Positions 1-7,670 of a DNA stretch of 15,349 nt are shown here, piece after piece. A program made the position numbers and the translations under genes. Position 1 is the stretch's first letter; each line of letters starts with the position of its first letter. Where the stretch lies: positions 1-15,349 of the forward strand of contig NZ_CAJODG010000065.1 in the NCBI RefSeq assembly GCF_905233635.1, read 5' to 3'. Origin of the DNA: Selenomonas sp. AE3005. Lineage in GTDB: Bacteria > Bacillota > Negativicutes > Selenomonadales > Selenomonadaceae. The notes under the pieces are model-generated. The model was not told the DNA's origin, did not search any database, and saw nothing but the letters and a program-made list of their open reading frames with translations.

Positions 1-12
1 CCATTTTATTAT

Positions 13-86
<74 letters not shown>

Positions 87-97
87 AAATGAAATTC

Positions 98-126
98 AAG
101 CCTTCTCCGATGGGAGAAGGCTTTTG
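98..126 (+). terminator. Rho-independent terminator after tRNA-Cys
   Basis: An 11-bp perfect stem (98-108 with 113-123) encloses the loop GATG and is followed by a short T run (CTTTTGTG). It lies 12 bases after the tRNA and ends that transcript. Confidence 0.85.
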
Positions 127-130
127 TGTG

Positions 131-159
131 TTGAAGTTGCAGGCTAAATATTGTAAAAT
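131..159 (+). promoter_or_regulatory. Sigma-A-type promoter for the nudF-to-MATE gene run
   Basis: The -35 box is TTGAAG (131-136), followed by a 17-base spacer and the -10 box TAAAAT (154-159). It lies between the tRNA terminator and the first gene and predicts a start of transcription near 166. It is the only clear promoter seen for the seven-gene run. Confidence 0.6.
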
Positions 160-191
160 ATGAGATATGTGAATTTGAAGGAGGCTTTTAT

Positions 192-758
192 ATGCCCTTG
201 CAGGATAAAGATTTAAACAAAGATTTAATAGAGGAAAAAATCGGCAGTGAACAGGTATTTGATGGCAATCTGCTCAAAGTATATCGTGATACGGTTAAGC
301 TGCCTACGGGCAATGAGGCAACAAGGGAATGGATTAAACACCCGGGAGCGTCGGCTGTACTGCCGGTGCTTGCTGACGGGCAGGTTATTCTGGTAAAACA
401 GTATCGCTATCCTATCGGCCGTGTTACGCTGGAAATCCCGGCCGGCAAGCTTGACGCGCCTGATGAGGACCCGCAGCTGTGTGCTGTTCGCGAGTTGTCC
501 GAGGAAACCGGTTATACAGCGGAGAAAATCGAAAAGCTCACGACCATTGCCACGACGGTTGGTTTTTCCAATGAGTACATTCATATCTATGCCGCCACAG
601 GACTTAAAGCCGGTCAGCAGCATACGGACGAGGACGAGTTCATCAATGTGGTGAAAATGCCGCTGGCAAAAGCTGTGGAAATGGTACTGTCCGGGGAGAT
701 TTATGATTGTAAATCTGTGGCAGCTATTTTGCTCGTGGAACGTATGCTGAAAAAATGA
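192..758 (+). CDS. nudF: Nudix hydrolase, ADP-ribose pyrophosphatase family
   Basis: This 188-aa protein probably hydrolyses ADP-ribose, or a related nucleoside diphosphate sugar, to AMP and ribose 5-phosphate in the cytoplasm. The Nudix box lies at about residues 85-109 and shows the REL-x-EE-x-GY core with the metal-binding glutamates. There is one extra residue between the leading Gly and the first Glu (G-x6-E instead of G-x5-E). The N-terminal EWIKHPGASAVLPV stretch is typical of the ADP-ribose pyrophosphatase subfamily (NudF/YqkG-like), as is the length. A strong Shine-Dalgarno sequence (AAGGAGG, 178-184) stands 7 bases before the ATG. This is the first gene of the run. The family is clear. 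The exact substrate is inferred from the subfamily. Confidence 0.9.
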   Translation: MPLQDKDLNKDLIEEKIGSEQVFDGNLLKVYRDTVKLPTGNEATREWIKHPGASAVLPVLADGQVILVKQYRYPIGRVTLEIPAGKLDAPDEDPQLCAVRELSEETGYTAEKIEKLTTIATTVGFSNEYIHIYAATGLKAGQQHTDEDEFINVVKMPLAKAVEMVLSGEIYDCKSVAAILLVERMLKK

Positions 759-760
759 CT

Positions 761-797
761 TTGACCTGTCAGCTGACCTGTCAATTTGACAGGTCAA
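761..797 (+). repeat. Three-copy 12-bp palindromic repeat in the nudF/M50 gap
   Basis: Three near-identical 12-mers fill most of the 54-base gap: TTGACCTGTCAG (761-772), CTGACCTGTCAA (773-784) and the inverted copy TTGACAGGTCAA (786-797). The consensus TTGAC-CT-GTCAA is itself palindromic, so each copy could be an operator. In RNA, the first or second copy could instead pair with the third just before the SD of the next gene (GGAGG, 802-806). No T run follows, so it is not a standard terminator. Confidence 0.75.
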
Positions 798-812
798 TAA
801 CGGAGGATAAAT

Positions 813-1439
813 ATGTTTGATTTTAATTTGATGAGCATTGTAGCCGGTTTGCCGGGCTTAATCATTGCCATGGTGGTGCATGAATACGCCCATGCCCAGG
901 TGGCGGTATGGCTGGGGGATTTTACACCGCGTCTGATGGGGCGGCTGACCTTGAATCCTAAAGCCCATATTGACCCCATTGGTATGCTGATGCTCTTTTT
1001 GGTGCATTTTGGCTGGGCCAAGCCGGTACAGATAAATCCGCGCAATTTCAAGAACCCGTCCCGTGATGATATCATGGTGTCACTGGCCGGCCCGGCGGCG
1101 AACTTTATAACGGCCTTTCTGGCCCTGTTTGCTTTGCTGGCATACAGCCGCATGGGCGGGGAAATGACTGCCGGTGTCTACTGGGTATTGAAGATGATTA
1201 TTGAGTATAATATCGGTTTTGGTATCTTCAATCTGATTCCCCTGCCGCCGCTCGATGGTTCGCATGTGCTGATGCAGCTGCTGCCGCGTGATATGGCTTA
1301 TAAACTGGCCGATTTGGAGCGCTACAGCTTTTTGATTTTGATTGTCCTGCTGATGACGCCGGTACTCAGTATGATTCTGATTCCGTGCCGGGCTATGATT
1401 CTGCAGCTTTTCTCGCTGTTATTAAGTCCTTTTTTCTAA
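813..1439 (+). CDS. Site-2 protease family (M50) membrane metalloprotease
   Basis: This 208-aa integral membrane protein is likely a zinc metalloprotease that cuts substrates within the membrane. The zinc motif HEYAH is at residues 23-27 in the first membrane helix. The second metal motif, N-x7-DG (N140 to D148-G149), is in a later helix. The loop LAGPAANF (91-98) is a standard landmark of this family. It lacks PDZ and CBS domains, so it belongs to the compact YwhC-like group rather than to RseP or SpoIVFB. The SD GGAGG (802-806) precedes the ATG. Its stop codon TAA touches the ATG of scpA. Families of this type usually sit next to scpA in Firmicutes. Its natural substrate cannot be read from the sequence. 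Confidence 0.92.
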   Translation: MFDFNLMSIVAGLPGLIIAMVVHEYAHAQVAVWLGDFTPRLMGRLTLNPKAHIDPIGMLMLFLVHFGWAKPVQINPRNFKNPSRDDIMVSLAGPAANFITAFLALFALLAYSRMGGEMTAGVYWVLKMIIEYNIGFGIFNLIPLPPLDGSHVLMQLLPRDMAYKLADLERYSFLILIVLLMTPVLSMILIPCRAMILQLFSLLLSPFF

Positions 1440-2165
1440 ATGGAAGATTACAAGTTTAAACTTGATGCCTTTGAAGGTCCGATGGACCTGCTTATGCATC
1501 TGATTGAGAAGAACAAGATTGATATTTACGATATCCCCATTGCGGAGCTTACGCGGCAGTATTTGGACTACCTGGACAAATTCCGGGAGTTCAATATGGA
1601 AATCGCCAGCTCCTTTTTGGTGATGGCGGCTACGCTTTTGCAGATTAAGTCCCGGATGATGCTGCCAAAGACCAAACAGGAGGAAACGGCAGAAGAAGAG
1701 GACCCGCGTCTGGAACTGGTGCAGCGGATTTTGGAATACCGCAAGTTCAAGCAGGTCAGCCAGGTACTCGGTGATATGGCCGGGGTGCAGGAAAGATTTG
1801 TCGCCCGGGAGCCCATGGACCTGCCAGTACATCACCTGCCGCCGGGGAATCTGTCCCTGCAGCAGTTGGTTGAGGCTTTCCGCACGGTACTGTCCGTCAA
1901 AGCGGAAATCTCCATACCCAAGGCACTGGTGGAGCCGGAGGCCTTTAATATCAAGGATAAGATGGAAGATATTATTCTGCTGTTGGGGCGCAGCCGGGGA
2001 CGGCTGCTCTTTTCGGAGGCGTTTCGCAGCGGCACGCGCAGCGAGCTTATCGTGACGTTTTTGGCGCTGCTGGAACTTATGAAACTGCGGACAGTAACCG
2101 TAAAACAGCAGCGGTCGTTTGCAGAGATTTATATTTGTGTCCGGGAGGAGGGACAGGATGCCTGA
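1440..2165 (+). CDS. scpA: Segregation and condensation protein A (kleisin)
   Basis: This 241-aa protein is the kleisin subunit that bridges SMC heads and binds ScpB, acting in chromosome condensation and segregation. The N-terminal FEGPMDLLMHLIEKNKIDIYDIPI stretch (about 12-35) is the family hallmark, and a C-terminal winged-helix part follows (about 165-241). An acidic linker (KQEETAEEEDPR) lies between. The ATG follows the previous stop codon directly (TAA|ATG) and no good SD is seen upstream, so translation probably depends on coupling to the M50 gene. The start is supported by the conserved N-terminus. The last 8 bases overlap scpB. Confidence 0.96.
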   Translation: MEDYKFKLDAFEGPMDLLMHLIEKNKIDIYDIPIAELTRQYLDYLDKFREFNMEIASSFLVMAATLLQIKSRMMLPKTKQEETAEEEDPRLELVQRILEYRKFKQVSQVLGDMAGVQERFVAREPMDLPVHHLPPGNLSLQQLVEAFRTVLSVKAEISIPKALVEPEAFNIKDKMEDIILLLGRSRGRLLFSEAFRSGTRSELIVTFLALLELMKLRTVTVKQQRSFAEIYICVREEGQDA

Positions 2166-2790
2166 GACAACACGGGCGGAAATTGCCGACACGGGACTCG
2201 TGGAGGCGGTGCTCTTTGCGGCCGGGAATCCCGTGCCCGTAAAGGAACTGGCAGCCATTTTGGAGCTGGACGTACTGGGCACGCAGAATATTTTGACCAG
2301 GCTGCAGCAGGAGCTCGACGAGCGTCATAGCGGCCTGACCTTGCGGCAGGTAGCTGGCGGTTATCAGCTGGCTACGCGGCCGGAGGCCTTTGCAACGGTG
2401 GAACGGCTCAGTCAGGTCGTAGACCGGAAGATTTCGGCACCGACCATGGAAACCCTGTCCATCATTGCATTTAAACAGCCGATTACCAAAGCGGAAATCG
2501 AGCAGATTCGCGGTGTGCGGATTGAGCGCGCCCTGCAAAAGCTGATTGAGCTGGAACTGATTGCGGAAGTGGGGCGCAAGCAGGTATTAGGACGGCCGAT
2601 ACTTTACGGCACTACGGATACCTTTTTGCGCTGTTTTGGCATTAACACGCTGGACGAACTGCCGGAACTGCCGACTACGGAGGAGGCAGTGGCGGCACTT
2701 GATAACGAGCAAATGCTCCTGTTCCAGGAAGTCCAGCAGCTGCAGGCCGGAGAAGAAACGGCTGCCACGGAAGAAGAAACTGATGAGTAA
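2158..2790 (+). CDS. scpB: Segregation and condensation protein B
   Basis: This 210-aa protein is the ScpB partner of ScpA and SMC. It has two winged-helix domains. The most conserved stretch, ending RGVRIERALQKLIELELI and followed by GRPILYGTT-x-TFLRCFGI, lies at about residues 120-162. An acidic, Glu-rich tail follows. I chose the ATG at 2158 because a strong SD (GGAGGA, 2144-2149) lies 8 bases before it and the protein then begins MPETTRAEI. An upstream ATG at 2119 would put 13 extra residues on the front and has no such signal. The start overlaps the scpA stop by 8 bases, which fits translational coupling. Confidence 0.96.
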   Translation: MPETTRAEIADTGLVEAVLFAAGNPVPVKELAAILELDVLGTQNILTRLQQELDERHSGLTLRQVAGGYQLATRPEAFATVERLSQVVDRKISAPTMETLSIIAFKQPITKAEIEQIRGVRIERALQKLIELELIAEVGRKQVLGRPILYGTTDTFLRCFGINTLDELPELPTTEEAVAALDNEQMLLFQEVQQLQAGEETAATEEETDE

Positions 2791-5287
2791 TTTGGAGGAA
2801 ATAGATTTGGTAGAGTTATTAGCTCCTGCCGGGAGCCGTGAGGCGCTGATTGCTGCGGTAGAAAGCGGCGCCAATGCCGTTTATTTGGCTGGGAGCCAGT
2901 TTGGCGCCCGTGCTTATGCGAATAACTTTGATGAGGATGGCCTGCGTGAGGCCATCCATTTTGCGCATTTACGTGATGTGCTGATAAACGTCACGGTGAA
3001 CACGATTGTTGACGATACGGAGATTCCGGCGCTTAAGGAGTATTTGCGCTTTCTGCGCGATGCCGGCGCAGACGCCCTGCTGGTGCAGGACTTAGGCGTG
3101 GCCCGTATAGCGCGCGAAATAATTCCGGATATGCCGCTGCATGCGAGCACACAGATGACCGTACACAGCCTGGAAGGCGTGCTGGCTTTGCAGGAAATGG
3201 GCTTTACCCGGGTGGTTTTATCGCGTGAATTATCCCTGAAGGAAATTAAATATATCTGCGCTAATTCTGACGTGGAAATCGAAGTCTTTATGCATGGCGC
3301 CCTGTGCGTCTGCTACTCAGGACAGTGCCTGATGAGCAGTATGATTGGCGGCCGCAGCGGCAACCGCGGCCGCTGTGCCCAGCCCTGCCGTCTGCCTTAT
3401 ACGCTGGTGGACGAACAGGGACAGGATGTGCTCGGGGATAAGGCTGGCAGCTATCTGCTGTCACCGCGCGATATAAATACTATCGATGTCATTCCTGACT
3501 TAATCGGGGCAGGCGTGGCCTCACTCAAAATTGAGGGCCGTATGAAACGCCCGGAGTATGTGGCCACTGTGGTCAGCACCTATCGGGCTGCCATTGATAT
3601 GTATTTGTCTGGTCAGGATTACCGGGTTGACCAGTCAGCCCGGGACAATCTGGCGCAGATTTTCAACCGTGATTTCACAACGGCGTATCTGGTGAACCGT
3701 CCCGGCAAAAATATGATGAGCGACCGGCGTCCCAATAACCGCGGCCTGCTGATTGGCCGGGTAACGGCCTACGACTGGGATAAACGGCTCGTGACGGTCA
3801 AGCTGTCCGGCCGTCTGGCCCTGGGTGACCAGGTGGATTTCTGGGTGAAAGTCGGCGGCCGGGTGACGGCCACGCTAAGTGACATGTCAAATGTCAAAGG
3901 TCAAAAACTGACGGTGGCTGAGGCTGGCGATACGGTTCGGTTTGCCATTCCGTCAGCAGTGCGTGACCATGACCGGGTATTTAAAGTCTATGACGCCCGG
4001 CTGATGGAGCAGGCCAAGGAAAAATACGCCAGTGGGGCGCCGGTACGGCGTATCCCCATTACGGCAGAGGTGAAAGCCGCAATTGGCGAACCGTTGACGG
4101 TAGTTCTGCATGACCAGCATGGCCACTGTGGAACCGGCCGTACGGCGTTTATCGGGGAGGCTGCCCAGAAACGCCCCCTGTCCGAGGAAGTCATCCGCAA
4201 GCAGGTGGACAGGCTCGGAACGTCAGTGTATGAACTGCAGGAACTCACGACTGATATTCAGGGTGCGGTGATGGTGCCGATGAGTGAAATCAACGAGGCC
4301 CGGCGGCAGGCCGTTGAAGAACTGGACAATCAGCGGCTGGCTCATTATCCCCTGCGCGTACAGGGGGTGAAACCTTTTAAGTCGGAGCCTTGTCCGCAGA
4401 CAGCCGCTATGCCTAAACTGTTTGTCGCTGTGGACACGCTGGCGAAAATGCAGGCCGCCATTGCCGGTGGGGCCGATGGCATTATCTTTGGCGGCGAGTC
4501 TTACGAACACGAGGCCATTACGGTTATGGACTACGAAAAGGCCTGGCATTTAGCACAAAAAGCCAACGTGCGCCTGGACTTCAATCTGCCGCGGATTATG
4601 AAGGACGATGTACAGCCTTTCTTTGAGAAAATCCTTACGGCAGCAAAAAAATTCCCCCCGGCAGCAGTGCATGTGCATAACATCGCGCAGGCGGCCCTGG
4701 TAAAACGGCTGACGGATTTTGCCGTTCATGCGGATTATTCCCTGATTGCCTACAATAAGAGCACGTTGTCCTTCTTTAAGGATTACGGCATGGCCTCGGC
4801 CACCTTATCGCCGGAACTTAAGTGGCAGCAGATGGAAGGGCTGGCCAAACACAGCCCACTGCCCTTAAGTGCTATTGTGCATGGCCGGCTGGAACTGATG
4901 GAGTCCGAATACTGCGTGACAGGCAGTTTCCTGGGAAATGTGGACAAAGGCGCCTGCAGCCATCCTTGCACGCAGGGACGCTATGCGCTGAAGGACCGCA
5001 AGGAGGCTGTATTCCCCCTGCGGATGGACCAGTTCTGCCACATGCACGTTCTGAACAGCAAGACGCTTTCCATGCTGCCGCATGCCATGAAATTCAAGGC
5101 GGCCGGGGTAGATACTTTGCAGATTGAGGCCAAGGCTATGACCGAAAAAGAAATAACAGCCATAGTCAGGGCTTATGTGCAGGCTATGAAACTGCCGGCT
5201 GACCTGGATGAAGTACAGGAGGCAGCTTTAAAGACACAGGAAGGCAGCGACATTACCAGAGGTCATTATTTCCGAGGAGTTTTATAA
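2783..5287 (+). CDS. U32 family protein with two U32-like modules (RlhA/TrhP-like)
   Basis: This is an 834-aa U32 protein. Characterised relatives (RlhA, TrhP) hydroxylate rRNA or tRNA bases and hold an iron-sulfur cluster. True peptidase activity is doubtful. Module 1 (about 10-330) carries the U32 signature around HGALCVCYSGQC, with C175, C177, C182, C198 and C202. A DUF3656-like part follows (about 385-510). A second, diverged U32-like module (about 545-805) repeats an HG motif (700-701) and its own cysteines C711, C725, C729 and C752. The ATG at 2783 overlaps the scpB stop by 8 bases with only a weak SD. A TTG at 2807 has a better SD (GGAGG, 2794-2798, 8 bases away), so the true protein may be 8 residues shorter. 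Which RNA is modified cannot be told. Confidence 0.88.
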   Translation: MSNLEEIDLVELLAPAGSREALIAAVESGANAVYLAGSQFGARAYANNFDEDGLREAIHFAHLRDVLINVTVNTIVDDTEIPALKEYLRFLRDAGADALLVQDLGVARIAREIIPDMPLHASTQMTVHSLEGVLALQEMGFTRVVLSRELSLKEIKYICANSDVEIEVFMHGALCVCYSGQCLMSSMIGGRSGNRGRCAQPCRLPYTLVDEQGQDVLGDKAGSYLLSPRDINTIDVIPDLIGAGVASLKIEGRMKRPEYVATVVSTYRAAIDMYLSGQDYRVDQSARDNLAQIFNRDFTTAYLVNRPGKNMMSDRRPNNRGLLIGRVTAYDWDKRLVTVKLSGRLALGDQVDFWVKVGGRVTATLSDMSNVKGQKLTVAEAGDTVRFAIPSAVRDHDRVFKVYDARLMEQAKEKYASGAPVRRIPITAEVKAAIGEPLTVVLHDQHGHCGTGRTAFIGEAAQKRPLSEEVIRKQVDRLGTSVYELQELTTDIQGAVMVPMSEINEARRQAVEELDNQRLAHYPLRVQGVKPFKSEPCPQTAAMPKLFVAVDTLAKMQAAIAGGADGIIFGGESYEHEAITVMDYEKAWHLAQKANVRLDFNLPRIMKDDVQPFFEKILTAAKKFPPAAVHVHNIAQAALVKRLTDFAVHADYSLIAYNKSTLSFFKDYGMASATLSPELKWQQMEGLAKHSPLPLSAIVHGRLELMESEYCVTGSFLGNVDKGACSHPCTQGRYALKDRKEAVFPLRMDQFCHMHVLNSKTLSMLPHAMKFKAAGVDTLQIEAKAMTEKEITAIVRAYVQAMKLPADLDEVQEAALKTQEGSDITRGHYFRGVL

Positions 5288-5291
5288 ACAA

Positions 5292-7670
5292 ATGGAACAA
5301 ACATCCTTTAAGATACTAGAATATGAAAAGATTACCGCCATGCTGGCCGAACAGGCAAGCTCCACCCTGGGCAAGGAAAAGGCCCGGAAACTCTGCCCGA
5401 GTGCTGACTTTGATGAAGTCAGCCAGTGGCAGGAGGAAACAGGGGAGGCCCTGAAGGTAAGCTCTTTTGCCGCACCACCATTGGGCGGCATTCGCGATAT
5501 CCGCCTGATTTTGAAAAAGGCCGGCAAGGGTGCGGTGCTGGAACTGGAAGAACTGCAGAATGTCATGAGCATTATGTATGCCATGCGCACAGTAAAGTAT
5601 TTCTTCCGTGACTTGGAAATTGAGGCACCCATTTTAAAGGAATGGGCCCGCGGCATTGAAATTTTAGGCCAGCTCGAGCGCAATCTTAATAATGTCATTG
5701 ATGAACATGGCAATATGCGCGAAGATGCCAGTGTGGAGCTGCGCCGTATCCGCCGCGAGCTCAAATCCTCGCAGGTGCGCATTAAGGATAAGATAAACAA
5801 CATTCTCCATGATGGCGCGTACCAGAAAATGTTTCAGGACGCGATTGTCACGGTTCGTGATGAGCGTTATGTTATTCCTATAAAAGCGGAGTACCGGGCC
5901 CATTTCCCCGGCCTGATTCACGACCAGTCAGCCAGCGGTTCCACCTTGTTTATCGAGCCTATGGCCGTGGTGGAATTAAATAACGATGTGAAACAGCTGA
6001 CCTTGGCTGAGGAGCAGGAAATCCAGCGGATTTTGCGGCAGCTGTCCGGGGAAGTAAGCCGTGAGCGCGAAACCTTGGCCGCAAATAGCGAAATTCTGGG
6101 CGACCTGGACTTTGCCTTTGCCAAAGCCCGGCTGGCCGGCAAAATGAAGGCTGTGCGTCCGCAGGTCAATGAGGAAGGCCGCACCGTGCTCACCGGAGCG
6201 CGCCATCCGCTGATAGATAAGGACAAGGTTGTGCCGACCAATATCACCATTGGCACGGATTATCGCATGCTGCTGATTACCGGTCCGAACACCGGCGGTA
6301 AGACCGTCACCATGAAGACGTTGGGCCTCATGGTGCTCATGGCGCAGTCCGGCCTCTATCTGCCTGTGGAACAGGGTTCGGAAATCGCCCTGTACCAGAA
6401 TATATATGCCGATATTGGGGACGAGCAGAGCATTGAGCAGAGCCTGTCCACCTTCTCTGCCCACATGACGCATATCGTGCGGATTTTGGACAGGGTGGAA
6501 AGCGATGACCTGCTGCTACTCGATGAGCTGGGGGCCGGCACGGACCCCGAAGAGGGCGCGGCCCTGGCTATGGCCATTTTGGAAAAACTGTTGGCCGTAA
6601 AGGCCACGACGGTGGCCACAACGCATTACTCCGAATTAAAGACCTTTGCCTATACCCGGGAGGGGATTGAAAATGCCTGCGTGGAATTTGATATCGAAAC
6701 TCTGCGGCCGACGTACCGCCTGCTGATTGGCATTCCGGGCGCCAGCAATGCCTTTGCCATCAGCCGCCGCCTGGGACTGGCCGATTCCTTAATCCTCCGG
6801 GCACAGCAGCTAGTGAAGGCTGACCATGCACAGTTTGAGCACGTCATAAATCAGCTGGAAAACGAAAAGATGATGTATGAACAGCGTAATGCCGATATTG
6901 CCGAACGGCAGGCGCAGGTGAAGAAACTGGAAGAAAAACTGCTGAAGGCTAAGGAGGAGCTCAATCAGAAGAAGGGCGATATCCTGCGCAAGGCCAAGGA
7001 TAAGAGTGCGGCGCTTATCCGTCAGACCAGACGGGAATCCGAAGAGGTTATCAGCCAGCTGAAAGAACAGTTTGATGACCTGGGTATCAAGGCCCGTCAG
7101 CAGGCTATTGCCGAGGCACGCAGCCGCCTCAATGAGGCCTCAGCCAAGGCTAATCCTGGCATTATGGCGCAAAAGGGCGTAGGCCAGCGCATAGACCTGA
7201 GTAAAATCCGCGTGGGTGATACCGTCTATGTGAAAAAACTTGACCAAAAGGGCACGGTTATGGAAATTCAGGGCAAAGACCTGACAGTACAGGTCGGCGC
7301 CCTGCGTACCAAAATCAAGGCCAATGCCTGCACCTTTATCGCGCATAAGGTGGAGGACAAAAAGCCGGCAGCTGCCGGCAGCCGCAAAAATTCGCAGTCG
7401 TCGAGTTTCCTGCAGAAAACGCAGAACATCGGCCGTGATATCGACATTCGTGGCATGATGGTGGACGAGGCGGAAATGGTGCTGGGCAAGTTCATTGATG
7501 ACGCCATTATCGCCGGGCTTTCCCAGGTGCTGATTATCCACGGCAAGGGCACGGGGGCCCTGCGCAAGGGTGTGCATGCTTACCTCAAAAGCCATCGCAA
7601 TGTCCTGAGTTTCCAGTTTGCTGATATAAACGAAGGGGGCACAGGTGCCACGGTGGTGGAATTAAAATAA
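5292..7670 (+). CDS. mutS2: MutS2 ATPase/endonuclease
   Basis: This 792-aa protein is full-length MutS2. It is known in Firmicutes for suppressing homologous recombination and for splitting collided ribosomes. The Walker A GPNTGGKT is at 331-338, the signature STFSAHM at 386-392, Walker B ending LLLLDELGAGTDP at 407-419, and the switch TTH at 443-445. A charged coiled-coil linker follows (about 515-610), then a KOW-like segment (about 637-685). The C-terminal Smr nuclease domain (about 714-792) has DIRG (DLRG in most relatives) and HGKGTGALR. The N-terminal mismatch-recognition domain of MutS is absent, as expected. An SD (GAGGAG, 5274-5279) lies 12 bases before the ATG, and the previous stop is 4 bases upstream. 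Confidence 0.96.
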   Translation: MEQTSFKILEYEKITAMLAEQASSTLGKEKARKLCPSADFDEVSQWQEETGEALKVSSFAAPPLGGIRDIRLILKKAGKGAVLELEELQNVMSIMYAMRTVKYFFRDLEIEAPILKEWARGIEILGQLERNLNNVIDEHGNMREDASVELRRIRRELKSSQVRIKDKINNILHDGAYQKMFQDAIVTVRDERYVIPIKAEYRAHFPGLIHDQSASGSTLFIEPMAVVELNNDVKQLTLAEEQEIQRILRQLSGEVSRERETLAANSEILGDLDFAFAKARLAGKMKAVRPQVNEEGRTVLTGARHPLIDKDKVVPTNITIGTDYRMLLITGPNTGGKTVTMKTLGLMVLMAQSGLYLPVEQGSEIALYQNIYADIGDEQSIEQSLSTFSAHMTHIVRILDRVESDDLLLLDELGAGTDPEEGAALAMAILEKLLAVKATTVATTHYSELKTFAYTREGIENACVEFDIETLRPTYRLLIGIPGASNAFAISRRLGLADSLILRAQQLVKADHAQFEHVINQLENEKMMYEQRNADIAERQAQVKKLEEKLLKAKEELNQKKGDILRKAKDKSAALIRQTRRESEEVISQLKEQFDDLGIKARQQAIAEARSRLNEASAKANPGIMAQKGVGQRIDLSKIRVGDTVYVKKLDQKGTVMEIQGKDLTVQVGALRTKIKANACTFIAHKVEDKKPAAAGSRKNSQSSSFLQKTQNIGRDIDIRGMMVDEAEMVLGKFIDDAIIAGLSQVLIIHGKGTGALRKGVHAYLKSHRNVLSFQFADINEGGTGATVVELK

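Noticed and set aside
225..797. A 190-codon reading frame on the - strand opposite the Nudix gene
   Set aside because: It mirrors a clear Nudix gene, has low-complexity His/Arg/Phe content and no recognisable domain. The + strand protein has strong family motifs.
786..813. An internal promoter for the M50 gene using TTGACA at 786-791
   Set aside because: The only fitting -10 (TAAATA, 808-813) would start transcription after the M50 ATG, so it cannot serve this gene as annotated.
1422..2282. A 286-codon - strand frame opposite scpA/scpB
   Set aside because: It spans two conserved genes on the other strand, has the composition of an antisense shadow and lacks an SD or family match.
2636..2782. 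A 49-codon upstream extension of the U32 protein
   Set aside because: It overlaps scpB in another frame and is rich in Arg, Cys and Lys. U32 homology begins only after 2783.
3884..3903. Tandem ATGTCAA repeats inside the U32 gene
   Set aside because: They are in frame within a normal coding stretch, short and G+C-poor. They look like chance codon repetition.
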